A DNA stretch of 21,974 nt, from contig CAZZCP010000040.1 in the NCBI GenBank assembly GCA_964653235.1, positions 1 to 21,974 of the forward strand, given 5' to 3'. The DNA comes from CAZZCP01 sp964653235. Its GTDB lineage: Bacteria; Bdellovibrionota; Bdellovibrionia; Bdellovibrionales; UBA840. Positions 8,019 through 14,690 of this stretch are shown piece by piece. A program made the translations under genes and the position numbers. Below the pieces are notes generated by a model, which was given only the letters and a program-made list of their open reading frames with translations, ran no database searches and was not told where the DNA came from. Positions within the stretch are counted from its first letter, which is position 1, and every line of letters begins with the position of its first letter.

Positions 8019-8436
8019 AATTTGTTTTTTTCTTTTTCTTTGCACTTTTGTTTCTGCCGGCGAGCTCGAGCTCACCGCCGGGGCCACCTATCGCGACTAC
8101 GATGAAGATGAAGAGCCTGCCGATTATGGTTTGGGAGTACGTGGCCGCTATTCTCGCTTTTCCGCCAGCGGACCAGGTTGGTTTCTAAGAATGCATTTTG
8201 AAGAACATATACTTACCCCTGCGATCATTCCAGGAGTGGCCTGGCGCTGGGGCAAAACCCATTTTGTTGAAGCCGGTGCAGGCTTAGCCATTGAATTGCT
8301 ATCGGGGCGTGGTCTTTTTCCAGCTGCTCTTCCCGCTTATGGTTATCGATTCAATGCCAATTTTTATGTGATAGTAACTTTGTATCTAGATCCAGAAAGA
8401 GTCGAAATGCAGCCATTTATTGGTTATAAGTTTTAG
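8008..8436 (+). CDS. Small outer-membrane beta-barrel-like protein, unknown
   Basis: No named family recognised. It starts with TTG at 8008 inside the 3' end of the preceding gene, with AGGA (7997-8000) seven bases upstream, a clear coupling arrangement. A signal peptide (MIYRICFFLFLCTFVSA) precedes a mature part beginning GELELTAG. Glycine- and aromatic-rich alternating strands and a terminal FIGYKF, ending in phenylalanine, point to an outer-membrane barrel. Length 142 aa would fit about eight short strands. It is followed eight bases later by the lipoprotein peptidase, whose ribosome-binding site abuts its stop. With its neighbour it looks like a related pair, though similarity between the two is weak by eye. 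Confidence 0.65.
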   Translation: MIYRICFFLFLCTFVSAGELELTAGATYRDYDEDEEPADYGLGVRGRYSRFSASGPGWFLRMHFEEHILTPAIIPGVAWRWGKTHFVEAGAGLAIELLSGRGLFPAALPAYGYRFNANFYVIVTLYLDPERVEMQPFIGYKF

Positions 8437-8444
8437 GGGGAGAT

Positions 8445-9035
8445 GTGAAAGTACTAGTCTTGTGTGTGTTTTTATTTTTGCTCAGTTGCGGAGAGTTAGG
8501 GACTTTTTCAAACAATGCAGATGATTGTGATGGTTATAGTGATCCTGCCAATTCGAATTATATTTTGCCTTTTCGCGTTGGTGAAAGCTATGAAATCATG
8601 CAAGGAAATTGTGGCCAAGTAACTCACTTAGGAGCCATTCGCTTTGCCTATGATTTTGATACTCAAGATGGGGATGTGATTATTGCAGCAAGAGCTGGAA
8701 CTGTGATTAAAATCGAAGATGGCAATGATGGTGGAGCTTTGACAACGAGTAATTACGTACGAATCGAGCATGTTGATGGTAGCATCGCCGACTATGTACA
8801 TCTTTTGAAAGATACGATTCTGGTGAATGTTGGCGAAGTGGTCAATCAGGGACAAGAGATCGCGCAATCGGGTACTAGCGGTACCTTAAGACCTCACCTG
8901 CATTTTCATGTTTTTGCCAGCGATAGTCTGGCTACGACTGTTCCTGTAACTTTTCGAAACGCAGGCTCAAACCCCAATGGCTTACGTGAAGGCAACACCT
9001 ATAGTGCCGAAGCTTTCACGCCCGATTCGAATTAA
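8445..9035 (+). CDS. M23-family peptidase-like lipoprotein
   Basis: Predicted lipoprotein with an M23 (LytM/lysostaphin-type) peptidase fold, whose members cut peptide cross-links in peptidoglycan or act as pseudo-enzymes activating amidases. The GTG at 8445 is preceded by AGGGGG (8435-8440). The leader ends in the lipobox LLSC with C15. The zinc-site elements look intact: H61 and D70 in HLGAIRFAYDFD, H119 in DYVHL and HLHFH (151-155). GTVIKIEDG (85-93) and VVNQGQEIAQSGTSG (132-146) are typical of the family. It is last in the M50-scpAB run and its stop overlaps the stop of the convergent oxygenase by 4 bases. The residue after the lipid cysteine is glycine, giving no clear inner-membrane retention signal. 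Confidence 0.85.
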   Translation: MKVLVLCVFLFLLSCGELGTFSNNADDCDGYSDPANSNYILPFRVGESYEIMQGNCGQVTHLGAIRFAYDFDTQDGDVIIAARAGTVIKIEDGNDGGALTTSNYVRIEHVDGSIADYVHLLKDTILVNVGEVVNQGQEIAQSGTSGTLRPHLHFHVFASDSLATTVPVTFRNAGSNPNGLREGNTYSAEAFTPDSN

Positions 9036-9991
9036 GCAAGACCAATTTCACGAAGCCTCTCTTGTAAAAAAGCATCTGCTGTAATGGCAGGGTATTTTTC
9101 ACCTTCGCCGCGGCAACTCGGAATGCATTCGAGAATTGCCTCTGGGTGCGGGTGCATAAAGAAAGGCATCGAATAGCGGTGATTGTTTTCACCGTCTTGT
9201 GGGTTGATCACACGGTGGGTGGTTGCCGGAATCACTTCATTGCAAATGCGAGAGAGCATATCTCCAGCATCGACAATCAAATTATTCTTTTCGGTTTCTA
9301 CATCAAGCCAGGTGCCATCGCGATCTTTGAGCTGCAATCCCGACTGAGTGGCGGCAACCAAAATGGTAATGAGGTTGATGTCTTCGTGAGCTGCAGCTCG
9401 TACACATCTTGGGTCTACATCATCGGCAAGGGGCGGGTAGTGAAGAAGGCGAAGAATCGAGTTTCCGTCATCGACCATTTTAGCAAAATAATCGCTGGGT
9501 ACTTCTAAGCTTTTTGTAAGAGCCTCGAGCAAAATTCGGCCGGTTTGATCTAGCTGTGTGTAGAGTTCAGAGAAACATTGAGTAAAACCTTCTACATCTT
9601 TTTCGGGCCAAATGTTTTCGGGGTAGTAGTTTGCAAAGCGATGGCCTGGGCTTAGTTCACGGCCCACATGCCAAAACTCTTTAAGGTCTTGCACTTCAGC
9701 ATCTTTGGCATGTTCGGTTCCAAAAGGAGTATAGCCTCTTTGGCCTTTGCCTTTAACAGAGATATAAGAGTTCTTGGTTTCATCTGGCAGCGAAAAAAAC
9801 TGTGCCGACAGATCATAGGCTTTGTCGAGAAGAGAGGTGTTTACATTGTGGTCTGTTAAAATAATGAAGCCATACTCTTTGAGTCCATAGACAAGGTTTT
9901 CACGAAATGCATCTTGGTTCTTGTGATCTGCCTCGGTATAGTCTTTTAAACTAAGAGTCGGAACTTTACGAATTTTTGGATCAATCGTCAT
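9032..9991 (-). CDS. 2OG-Fe(II) oxygenase, isopenicillin-N-synthase-like
   Basis: Soluble non-haem iron oxygenase of the IPNS/2-oxoglutarate-dependent dioxygenase superfamily. The N-terminal DIOX_N-like part includes YGFIILTDHNV (40-50), and the catalytic half carries HED (H202, D204), H259 in TTHRVINP and RYSMPFF (R272, S274) for 2-oxoglutarate binding. Length 319 aa is normal for the family. The ATG at 9991 has GGGGTG close upstream on its strand. It stands alone, convergent with the M23 lipoprotein and next to the repeat region. There are no biosynthetic neighbours, so the substrate is unknown; beta-lactam synthesis should not be assumed, because many members hydroxylate other small molecules. 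Confidence 0.88.
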   Translation of the reverse strand: MTIDPKIRKVPTLSLKDYTEADHKNQDAFRENLVYGLKEYGFIILTDHNVNTSLLDKAYDLSAQFFSLPDETKNSYISVKGKGQRGYTPFGTEHAKDAEVQDLKEFWHVGRELSPGHRFANYYPENIWPEKDVEGFTQCFSELYTQLDQTGRILLEALTKSLEVPSDYFAKMVDDGNSILRLLHYPPLADDVDPRCVRAAAHEDINLITILVAATQSGLQLKDRDGTWLDVETEKNNLIVDAGDMLSRICNEVIPATTHRVINPQDGENNHRYSMPFFMHPHPEAILECIPSCRGEGEKYPAITADAFLQERLREIGLA

Positions 9992-10025
9992 ATATCACCC
10001 CTTGTTTGTATTTGAAGTAACATAA

Positions 10026-10097
10026 TTATTTGGCTTCTGCCGAGATTTTCTGCTGCCTGCGAAAAGCTGCGTCATTGAAAGCTTTTAGCTGCTCCCT
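10026..10097 (-). pseudogene. Coding-like remnant within repeat
   Basis: Read on the minus strand from 10097, the frame encodes REQLKAFNDAAFRRQQ and then KISAEAK before a TAA at 10028-10026. This protein-like string is in a different frame from the overlapping 71-aa open frame that ends at 10072; a one-base shift inside the repeat arm would join them. It suggests a decayed short reading frame carried by the repeat. No start codon or ribosome-binding site is visible. Confidence 0.35.
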
Positions 10098-10123
10098 TTT
10101 GCTTCACTTCGGACGTCCGTCCG
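10086..10123 (-). repeat. Dispersed repeat, copy B (inverted left arm)
   Basis: The minus strand here equals bases 1-38 with two adjacent substitutions. It includes the palindrome CGGACGTCCG (10110-10119). The inverted relation to copy C at 10239-10264 covers about 23 bp with two mismatches, and an AAAGCTT is shared just outside both arms. Confidence 0.85.
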
Positions 10124-10157
10124 AGAGTAGATAAATATCTAAAATATTTAGTATATT

Positions 10158-10197
10158 CTGTCCGATTCAGTTGAAATTTTGAGGCATCCTCGGACAG
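10158..10197. repeat. 8-bp inverted repeat with TCGGAC motifs
   Basis: CTGTCCGA (10158-10165) and TCGGACAG (10190-10197) are perfect complements separated by 24 bases. The same TCGGAC/GTCCGA core recurs at 10109-10114 and 10119-10124 in copy B, giving four occurrences in about 90 bases. Confidence 0.7.
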
Positions 10198-10238
10198 CAA
10201 TTCTAGGTCATTGAAAATGCGATCGTATTTAGAGAAAA

Positions 10239-10264
10239 AAGTGAAATAAAAGGGAGCAGCTAAT
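10239..10264 (+). repeat. Dispersed repeat, copy C (right arm)
   Basis: These 26 bases are identical to bases 15-40 of the window and inverted relative to copy B. The palindromic CGGACGTCCG part is absent, so this copy is a partial unit. Confidence 0.85.
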
Positions 10265-10292
10265 GAAAGCTTAAGTCTTGAATCCATTTTCT

Positions 10293-10307
10293 AGGGGGCA
10301 GACCCCA
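10293..10307. repeat. REP-like GGGGG/CCCC motif
   Basis: AGGGGGCAGACCCCA can form a small GGGG/CCCC stem. It resembles the short GGGGTC-type palindromes that, from memory, accompany RAYT (REP-associated transposase) systems. No transposase is present in the window. Confidence 0.35.
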
Positions 10308-10380
10308 TGGCTCATTAGGCGATCTCTCTCCGAACCAATAGGCTAAGTTGAGAGCAAATCAATAACCCGCTGTCCAAATT

Positions 10381-10397
10381 TAGGGGGTCAGGTTTAA
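10381..10397. repeat. REP-like GGGGGTCAGG motif
   Basis: TAGGGGGTCAGGTTTAA shares the G-run plus CAG core with the motif at 10293 and resembles known REP-type ends from memory. It lies just downstream of the FAD dehydrogenase gene. Confidence 0.35.
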
Positions 10398-10405
10398 GCG
10401 CTGGC

Positions 10406-10433
10406 GAAGCTTTGCGTTATCGCCAAAAGCTTC
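10406..10433 (-). other. Stem-loop over the stop codon of the FAD dehydrogenase gene
   Basis: GAAGCTTT (10406-10413) and AAAGCTTC (10426-10433) form a perfect 8-bp stem with a 12-base loop, and the stop codon of the FAD gene is in one arm. On the transcribed strand no T-run follows, so it is not a canonical intrinsic terminator; it could protect the 3' end of the RNA. Confidence 0.45.
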
Positions 10434-11958
10434 AAGAATATTTCTCAAAAATTGCCTCAGCCACACGAATACCATCGCAGGCAGCTGAGGTAATCCCGCC
10501 GGCATAGCCGGCACCTTCACCGCAAGGGTAGAGTGAGGCATGGCTAAAAGATTCAAAAGTCTCTGCATCTCTTTCGACTCGCACAGGGCAACTGGTGCGG
10601 CTCTCAACCCCAAAGACTTGGGCATGATCGCCTGAAAAGCCTGGCATGCGTTTTTCAATCTTGAATAATGCATCTTGCATCTTTTCAGAAATCCAGGCGG
10701 GTAGAATTTCTTGCAAATTCACACTCACAGCACCCGAAAGAGAGGAGTTCTTACCTAGTGAGCCCTTTTTGTTTTCAAAAAAGTCTTTGAGCTTTTGCGC
10801 AGGCAGCTCTTTTTTTCCTCCGGCTTGCAATAGAGCTTGATAGGCTTTGGTTTCAATCTCTTTGCGAAAATGCAGACCACCATAGAGATCTGAGCCAAAG
10901 TTTTTTTCGTGATCAATGCTAACCACGATGGCTGCATTGGCAAAAGGAGAGTTTCTTTGATAATTGCTCATGCCATTAGAGACGACTGTACCTAGATCTG
11001 TGGTCGAGCTCAAAACATAGCCGCCAGGGCACATGCAAAAGCTGTAAACTCCGATGCCCGTCTTTTTATCAAACTGACTGATTCTATAATTTGCGGCTTC
11101 AAGTTTTGGGTGCTCAGCATAGTCGCGGTACTGCAACTCATTGATATACTTTTGCGGATGCTCAATGCGCAAGCCAAGAGCAAAGCTTTTTCCTGTCATA
11201 TGAACACGATGTTTCTGTAGCATTCGAAAGACATCCTCTGCCGAGTGCCCTGTAGCTAAAACCACTTCACTGCCATAGATCTTTTCGGTTTCATTGATTT
11301 CGACTCCGCAAACTTTATCAGAGTCGAGCAATAGATCTGTCACTCGCGATTGAAAGCGAATTTCACAGCCATTCTTGAGCAGATAGTCTCTGATTTTTGG
11401 AATCACTCTTCGAATGCGATCTGAACCCACATGGGGGTTGGCCAAATAACGAATTTCTTCGGGAGCTCCAAATTGCACCAGTCTTTGCATTACGTAATCT
11501 ATATAGGGAGACTTGATTCGGGTAATGAGTTTGCCATCCGAATACATACCGGCTCCACCCTCACCGAAGCAGACGTTGTCATTTTGATCGAGTTCGCCAT
11601 AGCGCCAGTAGCGGGCAATTCTTTTCATTCGATCTTGCGTTGCCGAACCCCTTTCGATCAAAATACAAGCTATGCCTCTTTCAACCAAGCGTATGGCGGC
11701 AAAAAGACCTGCAGGGCCACTGCCCACCACTAAGACCGGCTTTTGTGAAAAACAAAGCTTTTCAAGTTCATAGTTTTCTTCAGGGGGAGTTTCACCGGCA
11801 GAGTAGACATCCAGCGAATAGACAAAATGAGGATCATTCTTGCGGCGGGCATCGATCGACTTTTTGCGAATTCGATAGCTCTCGTAATTAGGAGCGAGCC
11901 ACTGAAGTTTTTCTTCTAAGTCTTCATCGAGACCGATTTTTAGATCTTGAAATTTCAT
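10432..11958 (-). CDS. FAD-dependent dehydrogenase (COG2509-like)
   Basis: Predicted soluble FAD-dependent oxidoreductase of the widely conserved, largely uncharacterised COG2509 group. The dinucleotide-binding loop VVGSGPAG (77-84) is followed by E102 at the end of the second strand (LIERG). The group-typical CFGEGGAGMYSDGKLITRIK (130-149), ATGHSAEDVFRMLQKHRV region, FCMCPGGYVL and the C-terminal CGEGAGYAGGITSAACDG (479-496) are present. Length 508 aa is normal. The ATG at 11958 has GAGGAT immediately upstream on its strand. It lies 45 bases downstream of trpS on the same strand, so it is probably co-transcribed, with a strong hairpin in the gap. The physiological substrate is not known. Confidence 0.9.
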   Translation of the reverse strand: MKFQDLKIGLDEDLEEKLQWLAPNYESYRIRKKSIDARRKNDPHFVYSLDVYSAGETPPEENYELEKLCFSQKPVLVVGSGPAGLFAAIRLVERGIACILIERGSATQDRMKRIARYWRYGELDQNDNVCFGEGGAGMYSDGKLITRIKSPYIDYVMQRLVQFGAPEEIRYLANPHVGSDRIRRVIPKIRDYLLKNGCEIRFQSRVTDLLLDSDKVCGVEINETEKIYGSEVVLATGHSAEDVFRMLQKHRVHMTGKSFALGLRIEHPQKYINELQYRDYAEHPKLEAANYRISQFDKKTGIGVYSFCMCPGGYVLSSTTDLGTVVSNGMSNYQRNSPFANAAIVVSIDHEKNFGSDLYGGLHFRKEIETKAYQALLQAGGKKELPAQKLKDFFENKKGSLGKNSSLSGAVSVNLQEILPAWISEKMQDALFKIEKRMPGFSGDHAQVFGVESRTSCPVRVERDAETFESFSHASLYPCGEGAGYAGGITSAACDGIRVAEAIFEKYS

Positions 11959-11964
11959 TTTATC

Positions 11965-11996
11965 CTCGTGGGGAGTTGCTTACTCCCAAACACGAG
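11965..11996 (-). promoter_or_regulatory. Intercistronic hairpin between trpS and FAD dehydrogenase gene
   Basis: On the minus strand CTCGTG, TTT, GGGAGT, a 5-base loop AAGCA, ACTCCC and CACGAG form a 12-bp stem broken only by a 3-base bulge. The last arm overlaps the GAG of the GAGGAT ribosome-binding site, 6 bases before the FAD gene ATG. There is no following T-run, so it is not an intrinsic terminator. Confidence 0.65.
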
Positions 11997-12003
11997 AAAC
12001 CTA

Positions 12004-12999
12004 TCATAAAAGCACCAATCCTAAAAGCTCATAGGCTTTTCTTTTAGTCTCTTCTGCCACATTCGATGCTTTTTCCGCACCGGTTTGTAAAATTTCATCG
12101 AGCTGTCTCTTATCTGACATCAAATTCTCATATTTTTCTTGAACTGGCTTAAGTACTTCACAAACCAAATCGGCGAGCGCAACTTTTAGGTGGCCATAGA
12201 GCTTGCCCTCAAACTGCGAAACGATCGAATCGATGCTCTCTCCGCTAAGAGAAGAATAAATCGTCAAAAGATTCGAAATACCTGGTTTATCTTCACTGTA
12301 CTCGATATGTTCTCCAGAATCGGTTACAGCCGACTTAATCTTTTTTTGGATCTTTTTGGGAGAGTCAATAATGCTCACCCGAGATTTTTCATCGGGATCT
12401 GACTTTGACATCTTTCGATTCGGATCTTGCAAAGACATGACCCTTCCGCCTTCTTTTTGTTTAGGAATATAGGGCTCGGGAATGACAAAACACTCACCAT
12501 ATCTTTTATTAAAGGTCTCTGCCAGGTCTCGGGTCAATTCAAGATGTTGCTTTTGATCTTCGCCTACCGGGACTAGATTGGCTTGGTAGAGAAGAATATC
12601 GGCCGCCATTAAACTTGGATAGTTAAATAGACCTGCATGAATTTCTTTAAGGTCTTTGCTTTTGTCTTTAAACTGAGTCATTCGGTTCAGATAGCCAAAA
12701 GGAGTCATGCAATTCAAAACCCAAGCAAGCTCTGCATGCTGCGGCACTTGTGATTGCATAAAGAGAGTGGTTTTCTCTGGGTCCAATCCAAGAGCGACAT
12801 ATTGGGCTAAAAATGAATAGCTTCGCTCGCGAAGTTCTTTCGGATCTCGGCGGGTAGTCAGAGAATGCAAATCAGCAACCATATAGTAGCTATCATATTC
12901 TTCTTGCATCTTGGCCCAATTCGAAATGGCTCCAATATAATTGCCTAGTGTTAAATCTCCGCTGGGTGTGCTCGCACTCAAAATTCTCTTCTTTGCCAT
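12004..12999 (-). CDS. trpS: Tryptophanyl-tRNA synthetase
   Basis: Class I aminoacyl-tRNA synthetase that charges tRNA-Trp in the cytoplasm. The ATG at 12999 is chosen over an in-frame start 51 bases upstream because MAKKRILSASTPSG is the family N-terminus and AGAGG lies just before it. The HIGH-like signature is TPSGDLTLGNYIG (11-23), the tryptophan/ATP pocket includes PVGEDQKQHLELTRDLA (144-160), and the KMSKS loop is KMSKS (196-200). Length 331 aa is typical. It is divergent from psd with only 69 bp between the starts. A perfect TTGACA (13045-13050, minus strand) lies upstream but has no clear -10 partner. Confidence 0.96.
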   Translation of the reverse strand: MAKKRILSASTPSGDLTLGNYIGAISNWAKMQEEYDSYYMVADLHSLTTRRDPKELRERSYSFLAQYVALGLDPEKTTLFMQSQVPQHAELAWVLNCMTPFGYLNRMTQFKDKSKDLKEIHAGLFNYPSLMAADILLYQANLVPVGEDQKQHLELTRDLAETFNKRYGECFVIPEPYIPKQKEGGRVMSLQDPNRKMSKSDPDEKSRVSIIDSPKKIQKKIKSAVTDSGEHIEYSEDKPGISNLLTIYSSLSGESIDSIVSQFEGKLYGHLKVALADLVCEVLKPVQEKYENLMSDKRQLDEILQTGAEKASNVAEETKRKAYELLGLVLL

Positions 13000-13068
13000 A
13001 GAACCTCTATACCAATTGCGCTCAGAGATTGCAGCTTGTTTTTTTGTCAAATCCAGCTAAAACAAAGT

Positions 13069-13869
13069 ATGATGTATTTCTTTTTGTCTATACTGCCCAA
13101 AAAACTGATGGGGCATCTAGTGGGCTATTTTGTCGAGCTAAAACTTCCGAATCCGCTTCGACTCTGGTCACTCAAAGTCTTTGCCCATCATTATAAGCTC
13201 AATTTGCAAGAAGCAGAGAAAGAACTCAGAGAGTACCCAAACATTGCTGAACTCTTTGCCCGTAAACTAAAAACAGGGGCAAGAGCTTTAGCAAATGTAG
13301 AGCCTCTGCATCCCGTAGATGGAGAAATTACCCAATCTGGGCAAGTGATTGAAGATCAACTCATTCAAGTAAAGTCTATGACTTACAATTCGAAAGAACT
13401 TTTAAAGAACAAAGAATGGTCTGAAGAAGTTCGGGGCGGAACCTACTACACATACTACCTATGCCCTACAGATTATCATCGAATTCATTCTCCGGTTTCG
13501 GGAACGCTCACTGAGGTTCAATATATTCCTGGCGAACTTTGGCCGGTCAATTCATGGAGTACCGATAAAATCGAGAATCTTTTTTGCAAAAACGAGAGAT
13601 TGATTTTGTGCTATCGAACCGAAAGGGGAACTGTGTATGCGGTTTGTGTTGGCGCCACCAATGTGGGTAAGATCTCTTTGAGTTTTGACCCCAATTTTAA
13701 AGGCACTAAAATTCTCTATAAAAAAACTTACAATAAGCCAGTGCAAGCCGGTGAAGATGTTGCCGCTTTTCACCTAGGTAGCACAGTCATCGTGCTTTAT
13801 GCGAAATCTTTTGGGCTCCAGGAGCAATTCGGTAGAGTAAAGATGGGAGAGAGTCTGAAAAAGCCTTAA
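13069..13869 (+). CDS. psd: Phosphatidylserine decarboxylase proenzyme
   Basis: Pyruvoyl-dependent enzyme that decarboxylates phosphatidylserine to phosphatidylethanolamine at the inner membrane. It is made as a proenzyme that self-cleaves within HLGSTVIV, turning the serine (S238) into the pyruvoyl group. The catalytic D84 in HPVDGEI and H137/H140 in YHRIHSP are present. An amphipathic N-terminus, FFLSILPKKLMGHLVGYF, aligns with the E. coli start, so the ATG at 13069 (or the adjacent 13072) is preferred over a TTG at 13036 and over the internal ATG at 13108. No clear Shine-Dalgarno is seen. Length 266 aa matches the bacterial psd-A form. It shows that the membrane contains phosphatidylethanolamine. 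Confidence 0.95.
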   Translation: MMYFFLSILPKKLMGHLVGYFVELKLPNPLRLWSLKVFAHHYKLNLQEAEKELREYPNIAELFARKLKTGARALANVEPLHPVDGEITQSGQVIEDQLIQVKSMTYNSKELLKNKEWSEEVRGGTYYTYYLCPTDYHRIHSPVSGTLTEVQYIPGELWPVNSWSTDKIENLFCKNERLILCYRTERGTVYAVCVGATNVGKISLSFDPNFKGTKILYKKTYNKPVQAGEDVAAFHLGSTVIVLYAKSFGLQEQFGRVKMGESLKKP

Positions 13870-13906
13870 GGGCAGCGCATTAGAATCTTGTATTGCATTA
13901 TGGAAT

Positions 13907-14662
13907 ATGGAAAAAACTCTTTTAGGAGGAAGATTGCAGCACCAAAAACCAGAAAGTGGCTCTAGCGCCATAGCAAATCTTTTATTTAATATTGTGCTTC
14001 CGGTGATTTTGCTCGAAAAACTCTCTGATCGCTTTGGAGCTGATGGTCCACTGATTGCGCTGATTGTCGCTTTGAGTTTTCCTCTAGGCTACGGACTTTT
14101 TGAATATCTAAAATTTAAAAAAAGAAACTGGATCTCTTTATTGGGGTTTCTCAACGTACTACTTACAGGCGGCTTTGCATTGATGAGCCTTGAGGGAATT
14201 TGGTTTGCAGTCAAAGAGGCGAGTATTCCCCTTTTGATTGGTTTGTTTGTCTTAGCATCTGCCTATCGCAAAAAGCCTTTCATCGAAATTTTGATTTACA
14301 ATCCCAATTTTATGGATATTGAGAGAATGGAAAAAGAGTTGCAAGAGCGTGGCAATGAGAGGGCGTTTCATAAGCATCTCAGAAATTCGACCCTTTTTCT
14401 TGCTGGAAGCTTTTTCTTGAGTGCAGTTCTCAATTTTGTTTTGGCTAGTTTGATATTTACCAAGATCGATCCCAGTCTTGAACTCTTAGAGCAGCAAAAG
14501 ATTTTAAACTCGCAGATCTCTGAGATGACTTGGAAGAGCTATCTTGTGATCATGTTACCGTCGATGATTTGTTTGTTCTTGATCTTACGTTATCTTGCTC
14601 TGGGTATTAGCAAGTTTACAGGATTGAAATTTACCGAAGTTCTCTTGGTCGATCAAAAATAA
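13907..14662 (+). CDS. VC0807-like polytopic membrane protein
   Basis: Predicted inner-membrane protein that I recognise from memory as VC0807-like, a family of unknown function. The N-terminal part NLLFNIVLPVILLEKLSDRF then PLIALIVALSFPLGYGLFEY is characteristic, followed by LLTGGFAL and VKEASIPLLIGL (about 105-120). Six hydrophobic segments are visible in 251 aa, with a charged loop at about 120-160 and a second membrane pair at about 165-185 and 215-235. It starts 37 bases after psd on the same strand, so co-expression with phospholipid synthesis is likely. No Shine-Dalgarno is obvious. It ends one base before the convergent dehydrogenase gene, at a shared terminator. Confidence 0.75.
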   Translation: MEKTLLGGRLQHQKPESGSSAIANLLFNIVLPVILLEKLSDRFGADGPLIALIVALSFPLGYGLFEYLKFKKRNWISLLGFLNVLLTGGFALMSLEGIWFAVKEASIPLLIGLFVLASAYRKKPFIEILIYNPNFMDIERMEKELQERGNERAFHKHLRNSTLFLAGSFFLSAVLNFVLASLIFTKIDPSLELLEQQKILNSQISEMTWKSYLVIMLPSMICLFLILRYLALGISKFTGLKFTEVLLVDQK

Positions 14663-14690
14663 CTCATATTTGGTGAGTGAGTTGTTTTTT
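14661..14690. terminator. Bidirectional intrinsic terminator
   Basis: AACTCA (14661-14666) pairs with TGAGTT (14678-14683). On the plus strand it is followed by GTTTTTT (14684-14690), and on the minus strand by ATTTTT, so it can end both converging transcripts. It lies within the last codons of the dehydrogenase gene. The stem is only 6 bp with an 11-base loop, so strength is uncertain. Confidence 0.55.

Larger units (their letters stand above)
9992..10431. other. 440-bp gene-free region with clustered repeats
   Basis: No convincing gene lies here. It holds the inverted-repeat element 10077-10272, an 8-bp inverted repeat at 10158-10197, a coding-like remnant on the minus strand (10026-10097), and two GGGGG-containing REP-like motifs near 10293 and 10382. 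Between 10308 and 10380 I see nothing recognisable. The oxygenase promoter must lie in the first about 80 bases, but I cannot place it. Confidence 0.6.

Noticed and set aside
8445..9035. Capsular/exopolysaccharide or antibiotic-resistance context for the M23 and IPNS-like genes
   Set aside because: No polymerase, kinase, synthetase or beta-lactamase gene is nearby, so the family names alone do not support such a pathway.
10072..10287. 71-codon open frame on the minus strand between the repeat arms
   Set aside because: Both its ends are made from the inverted-repeat arms, it has no visible ribosome-binding site, and its sequence matches no family I know. I treated it as part of the repeat element, not a gene.
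10406..10433. Intrinsic terminator for the FAD dehydrogenase gene
   Set aside because: The stem is good, but no T-run follows on the transcribed strand; kept only as a stem-loop.
13045..13050. Perfect TTGACA on the minus strand as the trpS -35 box
   Set aside because: No TATAAT-like sequence lies 15-19 bases downstream, so the box alone is not a supported promoter.
13044..13073. TTGTCA, 18-base spacer, TATGAT as a psd promoter
   Set aside because: The -10 overlaps the preferred ATG codons, and the residues right after them align with known Psd N-termini, so transcription starting downstream would remove conserved sequence.
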